DNA of 5,459 nucleotides from an uncultured Verrucomicrobiales bacterium (GTDB lineage Bacteria > Verrucomicrobiota > Verrucomicrobiia > Verrucomicrobiales > Akkermansiaceae), in contig CALBVA010000153.1 of assembly GCA_937969125.1 (NCBI GenBank), forward strand, positions 1 to 5,459. Reading direction: 5' to 3'. The position numbers and the translations under genes were made by a program. The notes under the pieces are model-generated. The model did not search any database, was not told the DNA's origin, and saw only the letters and a program-made list of their open reading frames with translations. Below are positions 1-5,459 of the stretch, in pieces (within the stretch, counting starts at the first letter, position 1; the number at the start of each line of letters is the position of its first letter).

Positions 1-92
1 GCGGTGGACGCCTTGCCGTCCGGCTAGTGGTTCCCTCTACCGGGTCCACAGGGGACTTGAACCCCCAAGTCAGCGCGCCCTGCCGGGCGCAC
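1..92 (-). mobile_element. 5' end of a group II intron, probably class C (partial, runs off the window)
   Basis: Read on the minus strand from position 92, this stretch starts GTGCGCCCGGCA, the conserved 5' end of bacterial group II introns. A GCGCCC/GGGCGC hairpin follows, then a GGGG-CCCC hairpin with loop near 53-67, then CTAGCC (minus-strand reading of 22-27) and a GGCAAGGCGTCCACCGC block at the window edge. From memory, this order and spacing match domain I of class C introns such as the Oceanobacillus iheyensis ribozyme (GTGTGCCCGGCA..., TTAGCC..., GCAAGGGTGTCC). Group II introns are self-splicing retroelements that normally encode a reverse transcriptase/maturase; that ORF, the remaining domains and the 3' end would lie beyond position 1. 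The start sits 2 nt past a terminator T-tract, which is the class C target. The identification rests on recalled consensus, not an alignment, and whether the element is intact cannot be judged. Confidence 0.85.
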
Positions 93-94
93 AT

Positions 95-125
95 AAAAAA
101 AGGCGATCCGTAATGGATCGCCTTT
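95..125 (-). terminator. Rho-independent terminator of the B-A unit, and intron target site
   Basis: On the minus strand a perfect 11-bp stem (arms 115-125 and 99-109, AAAGGCGATCC with its complement) closes a 5-nt loop at 110-114. The 3' arm runs into seven consecutive T residues (101-95). The hairpin begins 34 nt after the stop codon of gene A. The opposite orientation has only three T residues after the stem, so the signal points to minus-strand transcripts. The dinucleotide AT follows the T-tract and then the intron begins, so the terminator also looks like the recognised 5' exon. Confidence 0.93.
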
Positions 126-159
126 GAAAATTGGTGGGTCGAAGACCTGCGATTTCCGC

Positions 160-960
160 TTAGTTGGAGCGGACTTTTTCGAGGATGACCTGATCACCAC
201 GCTGGAGGACGACTCCGGCAGGAAGACTGTCAGGGACGATGTCAGCGATAGCGCGATTGGCCTCGAGCTTGGCGATGGTGAGCTTACCGAGGAGACGACC
301 GCCACGGAGGACAAGGAGGCGGGAGTCGCCGGCGAGTCCGGAGTTTTCTCCAGCTCCGATGATGGCGAAGTCCCAGTCGTTATCGACAGCAGTGACTGTG
401 GCTTGGAAGGTGTTCCGAGCAACGCGTTTCTTGCTCTCCCGAATCTTCTCTTCCACACGAGCGATGGCGGCCTTGTTCTTGGCCACATCCTCGGAGAGAC
501 GCTCCTTAACAGTGTTTCCAGCATCGAGCCTCTGATCGAGCTTCTTCTTTTTGTCCTTAAGTCCGGCAACAATGGCAGGGACTTCAGATAGGTCATCGAC
601 ACCAGGGAAAAGTTTCTTAATGGAAATAAGAACCTCATCGATCTGCTTTTGACGGGCCTGCTGTTCCTCAAGCTTTCCATCGAGATCTTCGAGGGTGCGC
701 TCATAGTCGCCGGCGTTTGACTTGGCAGCTTCGAGGCCAGCCTGAGCAACGGCTCGTTCATCGCGGGCAACCTTGAGAGCGGCCTCCTCATTTCCGCGAT
801 CTTCCTCGCGCTTCTTAATGGTAGTTTCGAGATTGTTGCTGCGCTCTTGGAGCGCGATCCGCTCTTTGATCTGGGCGGTGGCTGCGTCTCTGGTCTTCCA
901 ACCGAAGAATCCGGCAGCGCCGATGGCGACGACTGCAAGGAAGTAGAAGAGTGATTTCAT
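160..960 (-). CDS. Gene A: membrane-anchored coiled-coil protein with C-terminal beta-type domain (function unknown)
   Basis: This 266-residue protein is not a family I can name. Residues about 4-21 (LFYFLAVVAIGAAGFFGW) form one hydrophobic segment followed by charged residues, fitting a signal anchor with the rest outside the inner membrane. Residues about 25-115 and 130-182 are rich in Glu, Lys, Arg, Ala and Gln in a coiled-coil pattern. A break at about 117-130 contains LFPGVDDL. Residues about 184-262 look like a compact beta domain with GENSG (204-208), RGG, ADI (239-241) and RGDQV (254-258). Gene B upstream has the same architecture and matching C-terminal motifs, so the two are diverged tandem paralogs, probably co-transcribed (57-nt gap with no terminator seen). 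The ATG at 958-960 starts just before the anchor, but no Shine-Dalgarno is visible. The plan resembles MreC (anchor, coiled coil, beta domain), but I see no convincing MreC sequence match. Confidence 0.88.
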   Translation of the reverse strand: MKSLFYFLAVVAIGAAGFFGWKTRDAATAQIKERIALQERSNNLETTIKKREEDRGNEEAALKVARDERAVAQAGLEAAKSNAGDYERTLEDLDGKLEEQQARQKQIDEVLISIKKLFPGVDDLSEVPAIVAGLKDKKKKLDQRLDAGNTVKERLSEDVAKNKAAIARVEEKIRESKKRVARNTFQATVTAVDNDWDFAIIGAGENSGLAGDSRLLVLRGGRLLGKLTIAKLEANRAIADIVPDSLPAGVVLQRGDQVILEKVRSN

Positions 961-975
961 GGGTAAATGTAGCGT

Positions 976-983
976 AGGTGGTG
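976..983 (-). promoter_or_regulatory. Leader motif CACCACCT before gene A
   Basis: The minus strand reads CACCACCT here, with exactly 15 nt between it and the ATG of gene A. The same 8-mer occurs with the same 15-nt spacing before gene B (1813-1820). It is not a Shine-Dalgarno; it looks more like the anti-Shine-Dalgarno end of 16S rRNA. It may be a remnant of the duplication that made the two genes, or a conserved leader, transcription or translation signal. Function is unknown and the match could be chance. Confidence 0.35.
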
Positions 984-1017
984 ATTTAAAATGGAATCGA
1001 AAAAGATAAAGAAATGA

Positions 1018-1797
1018 TTACTTCGCAGACTCTACAAAGGGAACGACCTTGTCACCGACGATGACGCTTTCGCCTTCCTTGATGCTGGTGGCAATGATGT
1101 CTGCGGTGGCGGAGTTCGCGGAAACGGCGGTGACGGTGAGATCTGCGACCTTGTCATTCCCGCGCATCACGGAGAGCTTGGAGCCATTAACAACGCCGGA
1201 ATTGTCTCCGCCAGCAAGGGTGACGAAACCAAGGGCGCGAGAGATGGAACGGACGCGGGTCTTCAGAGTGGGCAGAGACTTACCAGTGGTCCGGAAGCTG
1301 AGGATCTCGGAGAGCTTTTCAGATGTCTCGGAAGTGGAAGATTTTTGCGCGGCGAGGCGGGAGTTGTTGGCCTCGAGGCTGGCGAGTTCATCCTCAAGCT
1401 CTGAGATATCTGCCTTCAGGCTCTCAATTTGAGGGGCAAGCTCCTTGATAGGCCCAAGCTCTTTAAGATCGTCTTCAGCTTTCGCGACTGATTCCTCAAG
1501 GTCGGCAAGTTCGGTCTCTTTTTCAGCAACAGCTGCCTTGGCTGCATCATTCTCTTCTTTTTGAACAGCAAGCTTTGCCTTGAAGTCGTCACGGGCTTTG
1601 TTGGCGGCTTCCTTATCGACGACGAGACCGTCAATCTCTTCACCGAGGGCCTTGGAGGTCTTTTCTTTAACGCCAATAGCGATATCGAGGTCCTTGGAGG
1701 CATCGATCTGAGCCTGATGTTCTTCTTTCACCTTGAAGGCGACGAATGCCGAGATCGCGAGGACGAGTGCGGCAAGAATGCCGAATGTGGTAGCCAT
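1018..1797 (-). CDS. Gene B: membrane-anchored coiled-coil protein, paralog of gene A (function unknown)
   Basis: A 259-residue protein with the same plan as gene A. Residues about 5-22 (FGILAALVLAISAFVAFK) are a membrane anchor. Residues about 24-165 are highly charged coiled coil rich in Ala, Glu, Lys and Asp, with a break near LGPIKELAP (114-122) corresponding to the LFPGVDDL break of A. Residues about 177-254 are the beta-type domain with GDNSG (197-201), MRG, SANSATADI (226-234) and VGDKV (247-251), aligning with A without large gaps. I chose the ATG at 1795-1797 because it places the anchor at the N-terminus and has the same leader spacing as A. A TTG at 1842 would add 15 polar residues ahead of the anchor. 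No Shine-Dalgarno is seen. It is the first gene of the minus-strand unit and diverges from the ABC exporter. Function cannot be assigned; a structural or cell-envelope role is a guess. Confidence 0.87.
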   Translation of the reverse strand: MATTFGILAALVLAISAFVAFKVKEEHQAQIDASKDLDIAIGVKEKTSKALGEEIDGLVVDKEAANKARDDFKAKLAVQKEENDAAKAAVAEKETELADLEESVAKAEDDLKELGPIKELAPQIESLKADISELEDELASLEANNSRLAAQKSSTSETSEKLSEILSFRTTGKSLPTLKTRVRSISRALGFVTLAGGDNSGVVNGSKLSVMRGNDKVADLTVTAVSANSATADIIATSIKEGESVIVGDKVVPFVESAK

Positions 1798-1812
1798 AAG
1801 ATTGTGTCGTTG

Positions 1813-1820
1813 AGGTGGTG
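1813..1820 (-). promoter_or_regulatory. Leader motif CACCACCT before gene B
   Basis: The minus strand reads CACCACCT with exactly 15 nt to the ATG of gene B at 1797, the same octamer and spacing as before gene A. The flanks differ (CAACGACACAATCTT here, ACGCTACATTTACCC before A), so the octamer stands out as the conserved part. It also supports the ATG at 1797 as the real start. Role unknown. Confidence 0.35.
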
Positions 1821-1863
1821 TTTCTAGGAACCTACCGACCAAGAGTGAGGTCCGGCAATGAGA

Positions 1864-1885
1864 AAATTCAGTGAAAAATGAATTT
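1864..1885. promoter_or_regulatory. AT-rich inverted repeat, possible operator
   Basis: AAATTCA (1864-1870) and TGAATTT (1879-1885) form a perfect 7-bp inverted repeat around an 8-nt A-rich spacer. It lies almost midway between the two divergent start codons, 66 nt from gene B's ATG and 70 nt from the exporter's GTG. That position suits an operator acting on both promoters. A short AT-rich repeat can arise by chance, so the call is tentative. Confidence 0.25.
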
Positions 1886-1955
1886 CAGGTAGCGGAAAGA
1901 ACTTTCAGCAGCAGTCATCGCTTGCATCCTGCAGGGCGGGAGACAAATTCCAGCC

Positions 1956-3671
1956 GTGAAAAGTGTCCTGCGAGTGCTGGCTTATTTGAGGCGATATCCC
2001 CTGCTGGGAGGGTCGCAATTTTTTTGTGCAGCGATCATGGCAGCCTCGGTGATCGTCTTTCCGCTGGTGACGGGACACATTACCGAACACATCATTCCAC
2101 AAAAACAAGTGGCGGTGTTCATTCCCTGGGTTCTTCTGGGGCTGCTGAGTTTTTTCCTGAAGGATGCTCTCAATTGCGCTCGCATCATCCTAAATAACCA
2201 CTTCGAGCAGCGAGTGATTTTTGACATCCGCTCGGACCTTTACAAAAAGATCCAACGACTCCCGCTGAGGTGGTTCGACACCCGGAGGACAGGAGACATC
2301 ATGACCCGGGTGGTAGAGGATGTGACCGCGATGGAGCGGATCCTCATCGATGGCATCGAGCTGGGCCTCATTTCGGTGATCCAAATTCTCGCAGTGGGCA
2401 TCACGATGTATTGGCTGGATCCTACGGTGGCAATGTGGGCCACACTGCCCATTCCGCTGTTAATGATCGGGGCGTGGATATATACTAGGAACGCTCGGGG
2501 CAGATATAAGGCGCAGCGGGATGCTGCCTCTGATCTCAATGCGCTCCTCCACGACAACATCGCAGGCATCCGGCAGATCAAGGCCTATGCCGCGGAAAAG
2601 GACGAGCATCAGCACTTCAACAGCCTCTCGGACGCAATGCGCAAGAGCACCCTGCGCGTCATGAAGTGGTGGGCTTTCTATAATCCTGGGATGTCCTTCT
2701 TCAATAGCCTGGGCTATATTCTGGTGCTGGGCTTCGGCGGATATGGCATCATGCAGGGCACGATGGATGAGGGGCAATTACTTCCCTTCTTCCTGCTCCT
2801 TTCGCTCTTTTATGAACCCGTAAGCAAGCTTCATCAGCTCAATCAGATGGCCCTTTCTTCCCGCGCAGCGGCAGACCGCGTCTTCGAGATTCTCGATTCC
2901 GAGGATGAGCCGGACGCCGCCAGCGGTGCTCCCCTGCCCCGCCCAGTGAAGGGTGAGGTAGAATTCGACAAGGTCAGTTTCGCCTATGATGAAGACCAGC
3001 CGACGCTCCACGGCGTCTCAATCAAGGCTGGCGCGGGCAAGACTATCGCGCTGGCCGGGACCACAGGAGCAGGCAAGTCCACCATCGTGAATCTCCTCTG
3101 CCGCTTCTATGAATACGACAGTGGTTCGGTGAAAATCGACGGGCACGAATTGAACACCCTCTCGAAGAACTCGCTGAGGGAAGCCATCGGCTACGTGACT
3201 CAGGAGGCCTTTCTCTTCAATGGGACCGTGAGGGAAAATCTCTCGCTGTCCAATCGGGAAGCGAGCGATGAGGAGCTCTGGAAAGCCCTGGAGGCGGCGC
3301 GAGCGGCGGACTTTGTGAGAACTCTACCAGAGCAGCTAGAGACGAACGTTGGTGAGCGTGGGGTCAAGCTCTCCGGCGGCGAGAAACAACGCCTCTCCAT
3401 CGCCCGCGCTCTCTTGAAGGATCCGCCCATCCTGCTGCTCGATGAAGCAACGGCCTCGGTGGACAATCAAACCGAACTTCTCATCCAGCAGGCACTGGAT
3501 GAATTGATGAAAAACCGCACCTCCATCGTGATCGCGCATCGCCTGTCCACGATTCAGAATGCCGACCACATTTATGTCCTGGAACACGGGCGAGTCATCG
3601 AGGACGGGACCTACGAAGCTCTTTTGGAGAAAGAGGGAGCCTTTGCCGAATTAGCGAGCACCATCAAATAA
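1956..3671 (+). CDS. MsbA-type ABC exporter, half transporter with fused membrane and ATPase domains
   Basis: This 571-residue protein has the length and layout of type IV ABC exporters (MsbA and multidrug/lipid flippases), which work as inner-membrane homodimers using ATP to move lipids or hydrophobic compounds outward. Six membrane segments can be read at about 17-40, 52-76, 134-156, 157-177, 240-265 and 272-290. The coupling region WFDTRRTGDIMTRVVEDV lies at about 106-123. The ATPase domain (about 333-571) is complete: A-loop Tyr344, Walker A GTTGAGKST (368-376), Q-loop Gln416, signature LSGGEKQR (472-479), Walker B ILLLDE (492-497) with catalytic Glu497, D-loop SVD (501-503) and H-loop His528. 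The GTG start precedes a typical amphipathic N-terminal helix, with no in-frame alternative upstream. MsbA-like lipid A export is the leading guess, but substrate cannot be read from sequence, so no gene symbol is given. It diverges from gene B and has no neighbouring partner half-transporter. Confidence 0.95.
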   Translation: MKSVLRVLAYLRRYPLLGGSQFFCAAIMAASVIVFPLVTGHITEHIIPQKQVAVFIPWVLLGLLSFFLKDALNCARIILNNHFEQRVIFDIRSDLYKKIQRLPLRWFDTRRTGDIMTRVVEDVTAMERILIDGIELGLISVIQILAVGITMYWLDPTVAMWATLPIPLLMIGAWIYTRNARGRYKAQRDAASDLNALLHDNIAGIRQIKAYAAEKDEHQHFNSLSDAMRKSTLRVMKWWAFYNPGMSFFNSLGYILVLGFGGYGIMQGTMDEGQLLPFFLLLSLFYEPVSKLHQLNQMALSSRAAADRVFEILDSEDEPDAASGAPLPRPVKGEVEFDKVSFAYDEDQPTLHGVSIKAGAGKTIALAGTTGAGKSTIVNLLCRFYEYDSGSVKIDGHELNTLSKNSLREAIGYVTQEAFLFNGTVRENLSLSNREASDEELWKALEAARAADFVRTLPEQLETNVGERGVKLSGGEKQRLSIARALLKDPPILLLDEATASVDNQTELLIQQALDELMKNRTSIVIAHRLSTIQNADHIYVLEHGRVIEDGTYEALLEKEGAFAELASTIK

Positions 3672-3797
3672 TCCGGAAATCCGTAGAAAGAATCGCAATT
3701 CCTACTGATCCTCACAATAGCAGGCACTCCCGGACAAATCGCCCCCGCTTTCTGATCCTCAATCGACAAAGGCAAGCCATCCGCTACGTTCTCTCGC

Positions 3798-3813
3798 CAG
3801 CGCCTCGGCGCTG
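3798..3813 (+). other. GC-rich hairpin upstream of the terminator
   Basis: CAGCGC (3798-3803) pairs perfectly with GCGCTG (3808-3813) around the tetraloop CTCG. It lies about 40 nt upstream of the intrinsic terminator. It could stabilise the 3' end of the exporter mRNA or belong to a small RNA ending at that terminator. Nothing in the sequence decides between these. Confidence 0.4.
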
Positions 3814-3853
3814 CCGGATTTCTCCCCTAACAAGGAAAGCCCGGCTTTGTGCG

Positions 3854-3886
3854 AGCGGCTCCGGATTGGTCTCCGGAGCCGCTTTT
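3854..3886 (+). terminator. Rho-independent terminator downstream of the ABC exporter
   Basis: AGCGGCTCCGGA (3854-3865) and TCCGGAGCCGCT (3872-3883) form a perfect 12-bp GC-rich stem with loop TTGGTC (3866-3871). TTTTCTCT follows, overlapping the end of the stem. The T-rich tail is on the plus strand only, so it ends rightward transcription. It lies 182 nt past the exporter stop codon and 128 nt before the serS start. It therefore separates the two genes, unless it serves as an attenuator in a longer serS leader or ends an independent small RNA. Confidence 0.85.
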
Positions 3887-4014
3887 CTCTGCCTCTTTCT
3901 CCATCAATGACTGCCCGCTCCATGGTTTCCGGATGCGCAATATTTTAAGAGAGAATCCGGCTTTGCCAGATGGGCTGCATTGCTCTATTCGGAATCCTCA
4001 ACGCCGACGTATTT

Positions 4015-5280
4015 ATGCTCGATATCAAGCTCATCCGCGAAGATCCAGAACTCATTAAAGCCAGCCTCACCAATCGATTCGATGGCTCCGCCGGCATGAT
4101 CGACGAGGTCCTGGCCTGCGACGAAACCCGCCGCAAGAACGAAACCGAGAAGCAAGCCCTCCAGTCCCAGCGCAAGTCCACCTCCAAGGAGATCGGAAAG
4201 CTGCGGGCGAATGGCGAGGACTCCTCCGGCATCGAAGCGGAGGTGAAGAAACTCGGCGACCAGATCAAAGCGCTCGATGAGGAGGGCTCAAAAGCGGCCG
4301 AACGCCAGGCCGAGCTCCTGATGACGATTCCCAACCTCCCTCACCCCGGCTGCCCGGTTGGTGAAGATGAGGAAGCGAATCCAGTGCTCCGCAACTGGGG
4401 CGAAAAGCCCTCGCTGGAAAACGCTCGCGACCACCTGGACCTCGCAGAGGAAAAGGGCATTATCAGCTTCGATGACGGCGCTCGGATTTCCGGTTCCGGC
4501 TTTGCGGTTTATCGCGGAAAAGGCGCGAAACTCCAGCGAGCACTCATTCAGTTTCTCCTCGATCTACAGACAGAAGAGAATGGCTATGAAGAGGTCAATG
4601 TCCCCACCCTCGTGAAACGCGAGTGCATGGAGGGCACAACCCAACTTCCGAAATTCGAAGATGACATGTATGGCATCGAAAAGAACCAGATGTTCCTCGT
4701 TCCGACTGCCGAAGTGCCGGTGACCAATCTCTACCGCGAAACCCTGCTCGCTGAAGACGATCTCCCGATCAAAATGACCGCCCAGACTCCGTGCTTCCGT
4801 CGGGAGGCTGGTAGTGCCGGGCGGGACAATCGCGGCATCATCCGCATGCATCAGTTCGACAAGGTGGAGCTCGTGCAAATCGTGCACCCGGATCAATCGC
4901 TCCAGCTTTTAGAGGAACTCACCGGCCATGCCGAGTCCGCGCTGCAGAAGCTGGGTCTACATTATCAGACCATCGAACTCTGCACCGGAGATCTCGGATT
5001 CGGATCGGCGAAGACCTATGACATTGAGGTCTGGGCACCCGGACAAGGGAAGTATCTTGAGGTTTCAAGCTGCTCCTGCTTTGGCGATTACCAAGCCCGG
5101 CGAATGAAACTGCGTTTTAAAGATAGCGAGGGGAACAACCGCTTCTGCCACACCCTCAATGGCTCCGGCACCGCTCTGCCGCGGTTGATGGTGGCTCTTC
5201 TGGAACAGTGTCAGAACGCTGACGGTGTGATTGAGATCCCGGAGGCGCTGCAGCCCTATTATGGGGCGACTGTCTTGTAG
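4015..5280 (+). CDS. serS: Seryl-tRNA synthetase (SerRS, class II)
   Basis: This 421-residue cytoplasmic enzyme charges tRNA-Ser with serine through seryl-adenylate. Length fits bacterial SerRS (about 420-430). The ATG at 4015 gives the family's usual N-terminus, MLDIKLIRED; an upstream ATG at 3970 would add 15 unrelated residues. Residues about 30-102 are the charged antiparallel coiled-coil arm that grips the long variable arm of tRNA-Ser. Core motifs are PTAEVP (230-235), motif 2 with FRREAGSAGRDNRG (261-274) and HQFDKVEL, EVSSCSCFGDYQARR (349-363), and motif 3 NGSGTALPR with the class II arginine at 390. All expected active-site elements are present, with no frameshift. Motif 3 has GTALPR where the E. 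coli-type enzyme, from memory, has GLAVGR. No clear Shine-Dalgarno precedes the start. The gene stands alone, after a terminator and convergent with smpB. Confidence 0.97.
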   Translation: MLDIKLIREDPELIKASLTNRFDGSAGMIDEVLACDETRRKNETEKQALQSQRKSTSKEIGKLRANGEDSSGIEAEVKKLGDQIKALDEEGSKAAERQAELLMTIPNLPHPGCPVGEDEEANPVLRNWGEKPSLENARDHLDLAEEKGIISFDDGARISGSGFAVYRGKGAKLQRALIQFLLDLQTEENGYEEVNVPTLVKRECMEGTTQLPKFEDDMYGIEKNQMFLVPTAEVPVTNLYRETLLAEDDLPIKMTAQTPCFRREAGSAGRDNRGIIRMHQFDKVELVQIVHPDQSLQLLEELTGHAESALQKLGLHYQTIELCTGDLGFGSAKTYDIEVWAPGQGKYLEVSSCSCFGDYQARRMKLRFKDSEGNNRFCHTLNGSGTALPRLMVALLEQCQNADGVIEIPEALQPYYGATVL

Positions 5281-5295
5281 GTTGGTTGACCTGGT

Positions 5296-5312
5296 GGCGC
5301 TTGGAAAGCGTC
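5296..5312. terminator. Short hairpin between convergent serS and smpB
   Basis: GGCGCTT (5296-5302) pairs with AAGCGTC (5306-5312), one pair being G-U, around loop GGA, in the 37-nt gap between the two stop codons. A hairpin here could end transcription from both sides. Neither strand has a T-tract after it, so it is a weak intrinsic terminator at best. Confidence 0.35.
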
Positions 5313-5317
5313 GCCAT

Positions 5318-5459
5318 TCACTTCCCTTTGTGGAAGCGGGCGACTTCACGAGCTGCTTCGCGGAGCTCGGTCTTCTTTTTCAGGTCATGCCGCTGGTCGG
5401 CATGGCCTTTTCCTTTTCCGAGGCCGAGCTCAGCCTTGATACGGCGGCCTTTGAAGTAG
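5318..5459 (-). CDS. smpB: SsrA (tmRNA)-binding protein SmpB, C-terminal part, cut by the window edge
   Basis: The minus strand codes for the last 46 residues and a TGA stop (5318-5320); the 5' part of the gene lies beyond 5459. The fragment starts YFKGRRIKAELGLGKGK, matching the conserved SmpB segment that ends its beta-barrel (E. coli-type YFKNGRAKVEIGLARGKK, from memory). A basic tail follows with QRHDLKKKTELREAAREV and ends HKGK. SmpB binds the tRNA-like part of tmRNA and delivers it to stalled ribosomes for trans-translation; the basic C-terminal tail enters the empty mRNA channel. The reading frame is open to the window edge, and nothing suggests it is broken. It faces serS with a 37-nt gap. 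No tmRNA gene is seen in this window. Confidence 0.92.
   Translation of the reverse strand, partial: YFKGRRIKAELGLGKGKGHADQRHDLKKKTELREAAREVARFHKGK

Larger units (their letters stand above)
1798..1955. other. Divergent intergenic region between gene B and the ABC exporter
   Basis: These 158 bp should hold promoters for both the B-A unit (leftward) and the ABC exporter (rightward), since the genes diverge. I could not pick a convincing -35/-10 pair on either strand. Recognisable items are the CACCACCT leader motif near gene B, an AT-rich inverted repeat near the middle, and GGGAG at 1938-1942. The last is a weak Shine-Dalgarno candidate lying 13 nt before the exporter's GTG, longer than usual spacing. 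Confidence 0.6.
3672..4014. other. 343-bp intergenic region between the ABC exporter and serS
   Basis: No credible protein gene is seen on either strand. The first part (3672-3797) is plain apart from a 10-bp direct repeat CTGATCCTCA (3705-3714 and 3752-3761). Three hairpins follow: CAGCGC/GCGCTG with loop CTCG (3798-3813), a short AAAGC/GCTTT with loop CCG (3836-3848), and a strong terminator (3854-3886). Beyond the terminator, 3887-4014 must hold the serS promoter and leader. It contains the AT-rich stretch CAATATTTTAAGAGAG, a plausible but unproven promoter core, flanked by CCGGAT and ATCCGG, a weak inverted repeat. No T-box signature is recognisable. CCGGCTTTG occurs twice (3841-3849, 3957-3965). 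Confidence 0.6.

Noticed and set aside
44..70. A tRNA or tmRNA T-arm on the minus strand (GGGGGTTCAAGTCCCC)
   Set aside because: The stem and TTCAAGT loop look like a T-arm, but the sequence upstream is a terminator plus GTGCGCCC, with no anticodon arm or matching acceptor strand. The whole stretch fits group II intron domain I better.
124..591. Plus-strand 155-codon open frame antisense to gene A
   Set aside because: The acidic, repetitive product mirrors the Lys/Glu/Ala codons of gene A's coiled coil; it shows no domain of its own.
24..938. Long minus-strand open frame (304 codons) overlapping gene A
   Set aside because: Its product is Ser/Arg/Pro-rich low-complexity sequence, it overlaps gene A in another frame, and it runs through the terminator into the intron. 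It is a shadow frame.
1798..1842. TTG start for gene B at 1842, adding 15 residues
   Set aside because: The extension is polar and precedes the membrane anchor, no ribosome binding site supports it, and the ATG at 1797 has the same leader spacing as gene A.
3970..4014. Upstream ATG start for serS
   Set aside because: It adds 15 residues absent from SerRS proteins; the ATG at 4015 gives the standard MLDIKLIRE-type N-terminus.
3840..4014. T-box or other riboswitch controlling serS
   Set aside because: There is a terminator hairpin upstream, but no T-box sequence or specifier stem could be recognised, and the terminator is explained by the upstream gene.
3849..4058. Small 69-codon plus-strand open frame before serS
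   Set aside because: It begins inside the terminator hairpin, overlaps the start of serS in another frame, and its product has no recognisable features.

Overview
The window is moderately GC-rich bacterial chromosomal DNA with five protein genes and the 5' end of a group II intron. No gene has a strong Shine-Dalgarno sequence at normal spacing. The seryl-tRNA synthetase, the tmRNA-binding protein SmpB and the half-size ABC exporter are general bacterial genes. Two envelope-anchored coiled-coil paralogs, weak ribosome binding sites and the flavour of the SerRS sequence suggest the Planctomycetes-Verrucomicrobia-Chlamydiae superphylum, perhaps Verrucomicrobiota. That assignment is an inference of modest confidence and could be wrong.

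Layout from low to high coordinates. Positions 1-92 (minus strand) are the first ~92 nt of a group II intron, probably class C; the rest lies outside the window. It begins 2 nt after the T-tract of a strong intrinsic terminator (95-125), the insertion habit known for class C introns. That terminator ends a minus-strand two-gene unit: gene B (1018-1797), then gene A (160-960). Both encode proteins with one N-terminal membrane anchor, a long coiled coil and a similar C-terminal beta-type domain. They are clearly diverged tandem paralogs, and both carry the same 8-nt leader motif exactly 15 nt before the start codon.

A 158-bp divergent intergenic region (1798-1955), with an AT-rich 7-bp inverted repeat near its centre, separates gene B from a plus-strand MsbA-type ABC exporter (1956-3671). 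A 343-bp gap follows. It holds several hairpins, including a strong intrinsic terminator (3854-3886), and leads into serS (4015-5280). The window ends with the C-terminal 46 codons of smpB on the minus strand (5318-5459), convergent with serS.

SerRS and SmpB both serve translation but are transcribed towards each other, so they are neighbours rather than an operon. The ABC exporter and the A/B pair are divergently arranged and all are predicted inner-membrane proteins. A shared envelope role is possible but is only a hypothesis. The most interesting items are the terminator-targeted intron and the A/B family with its shared leader.
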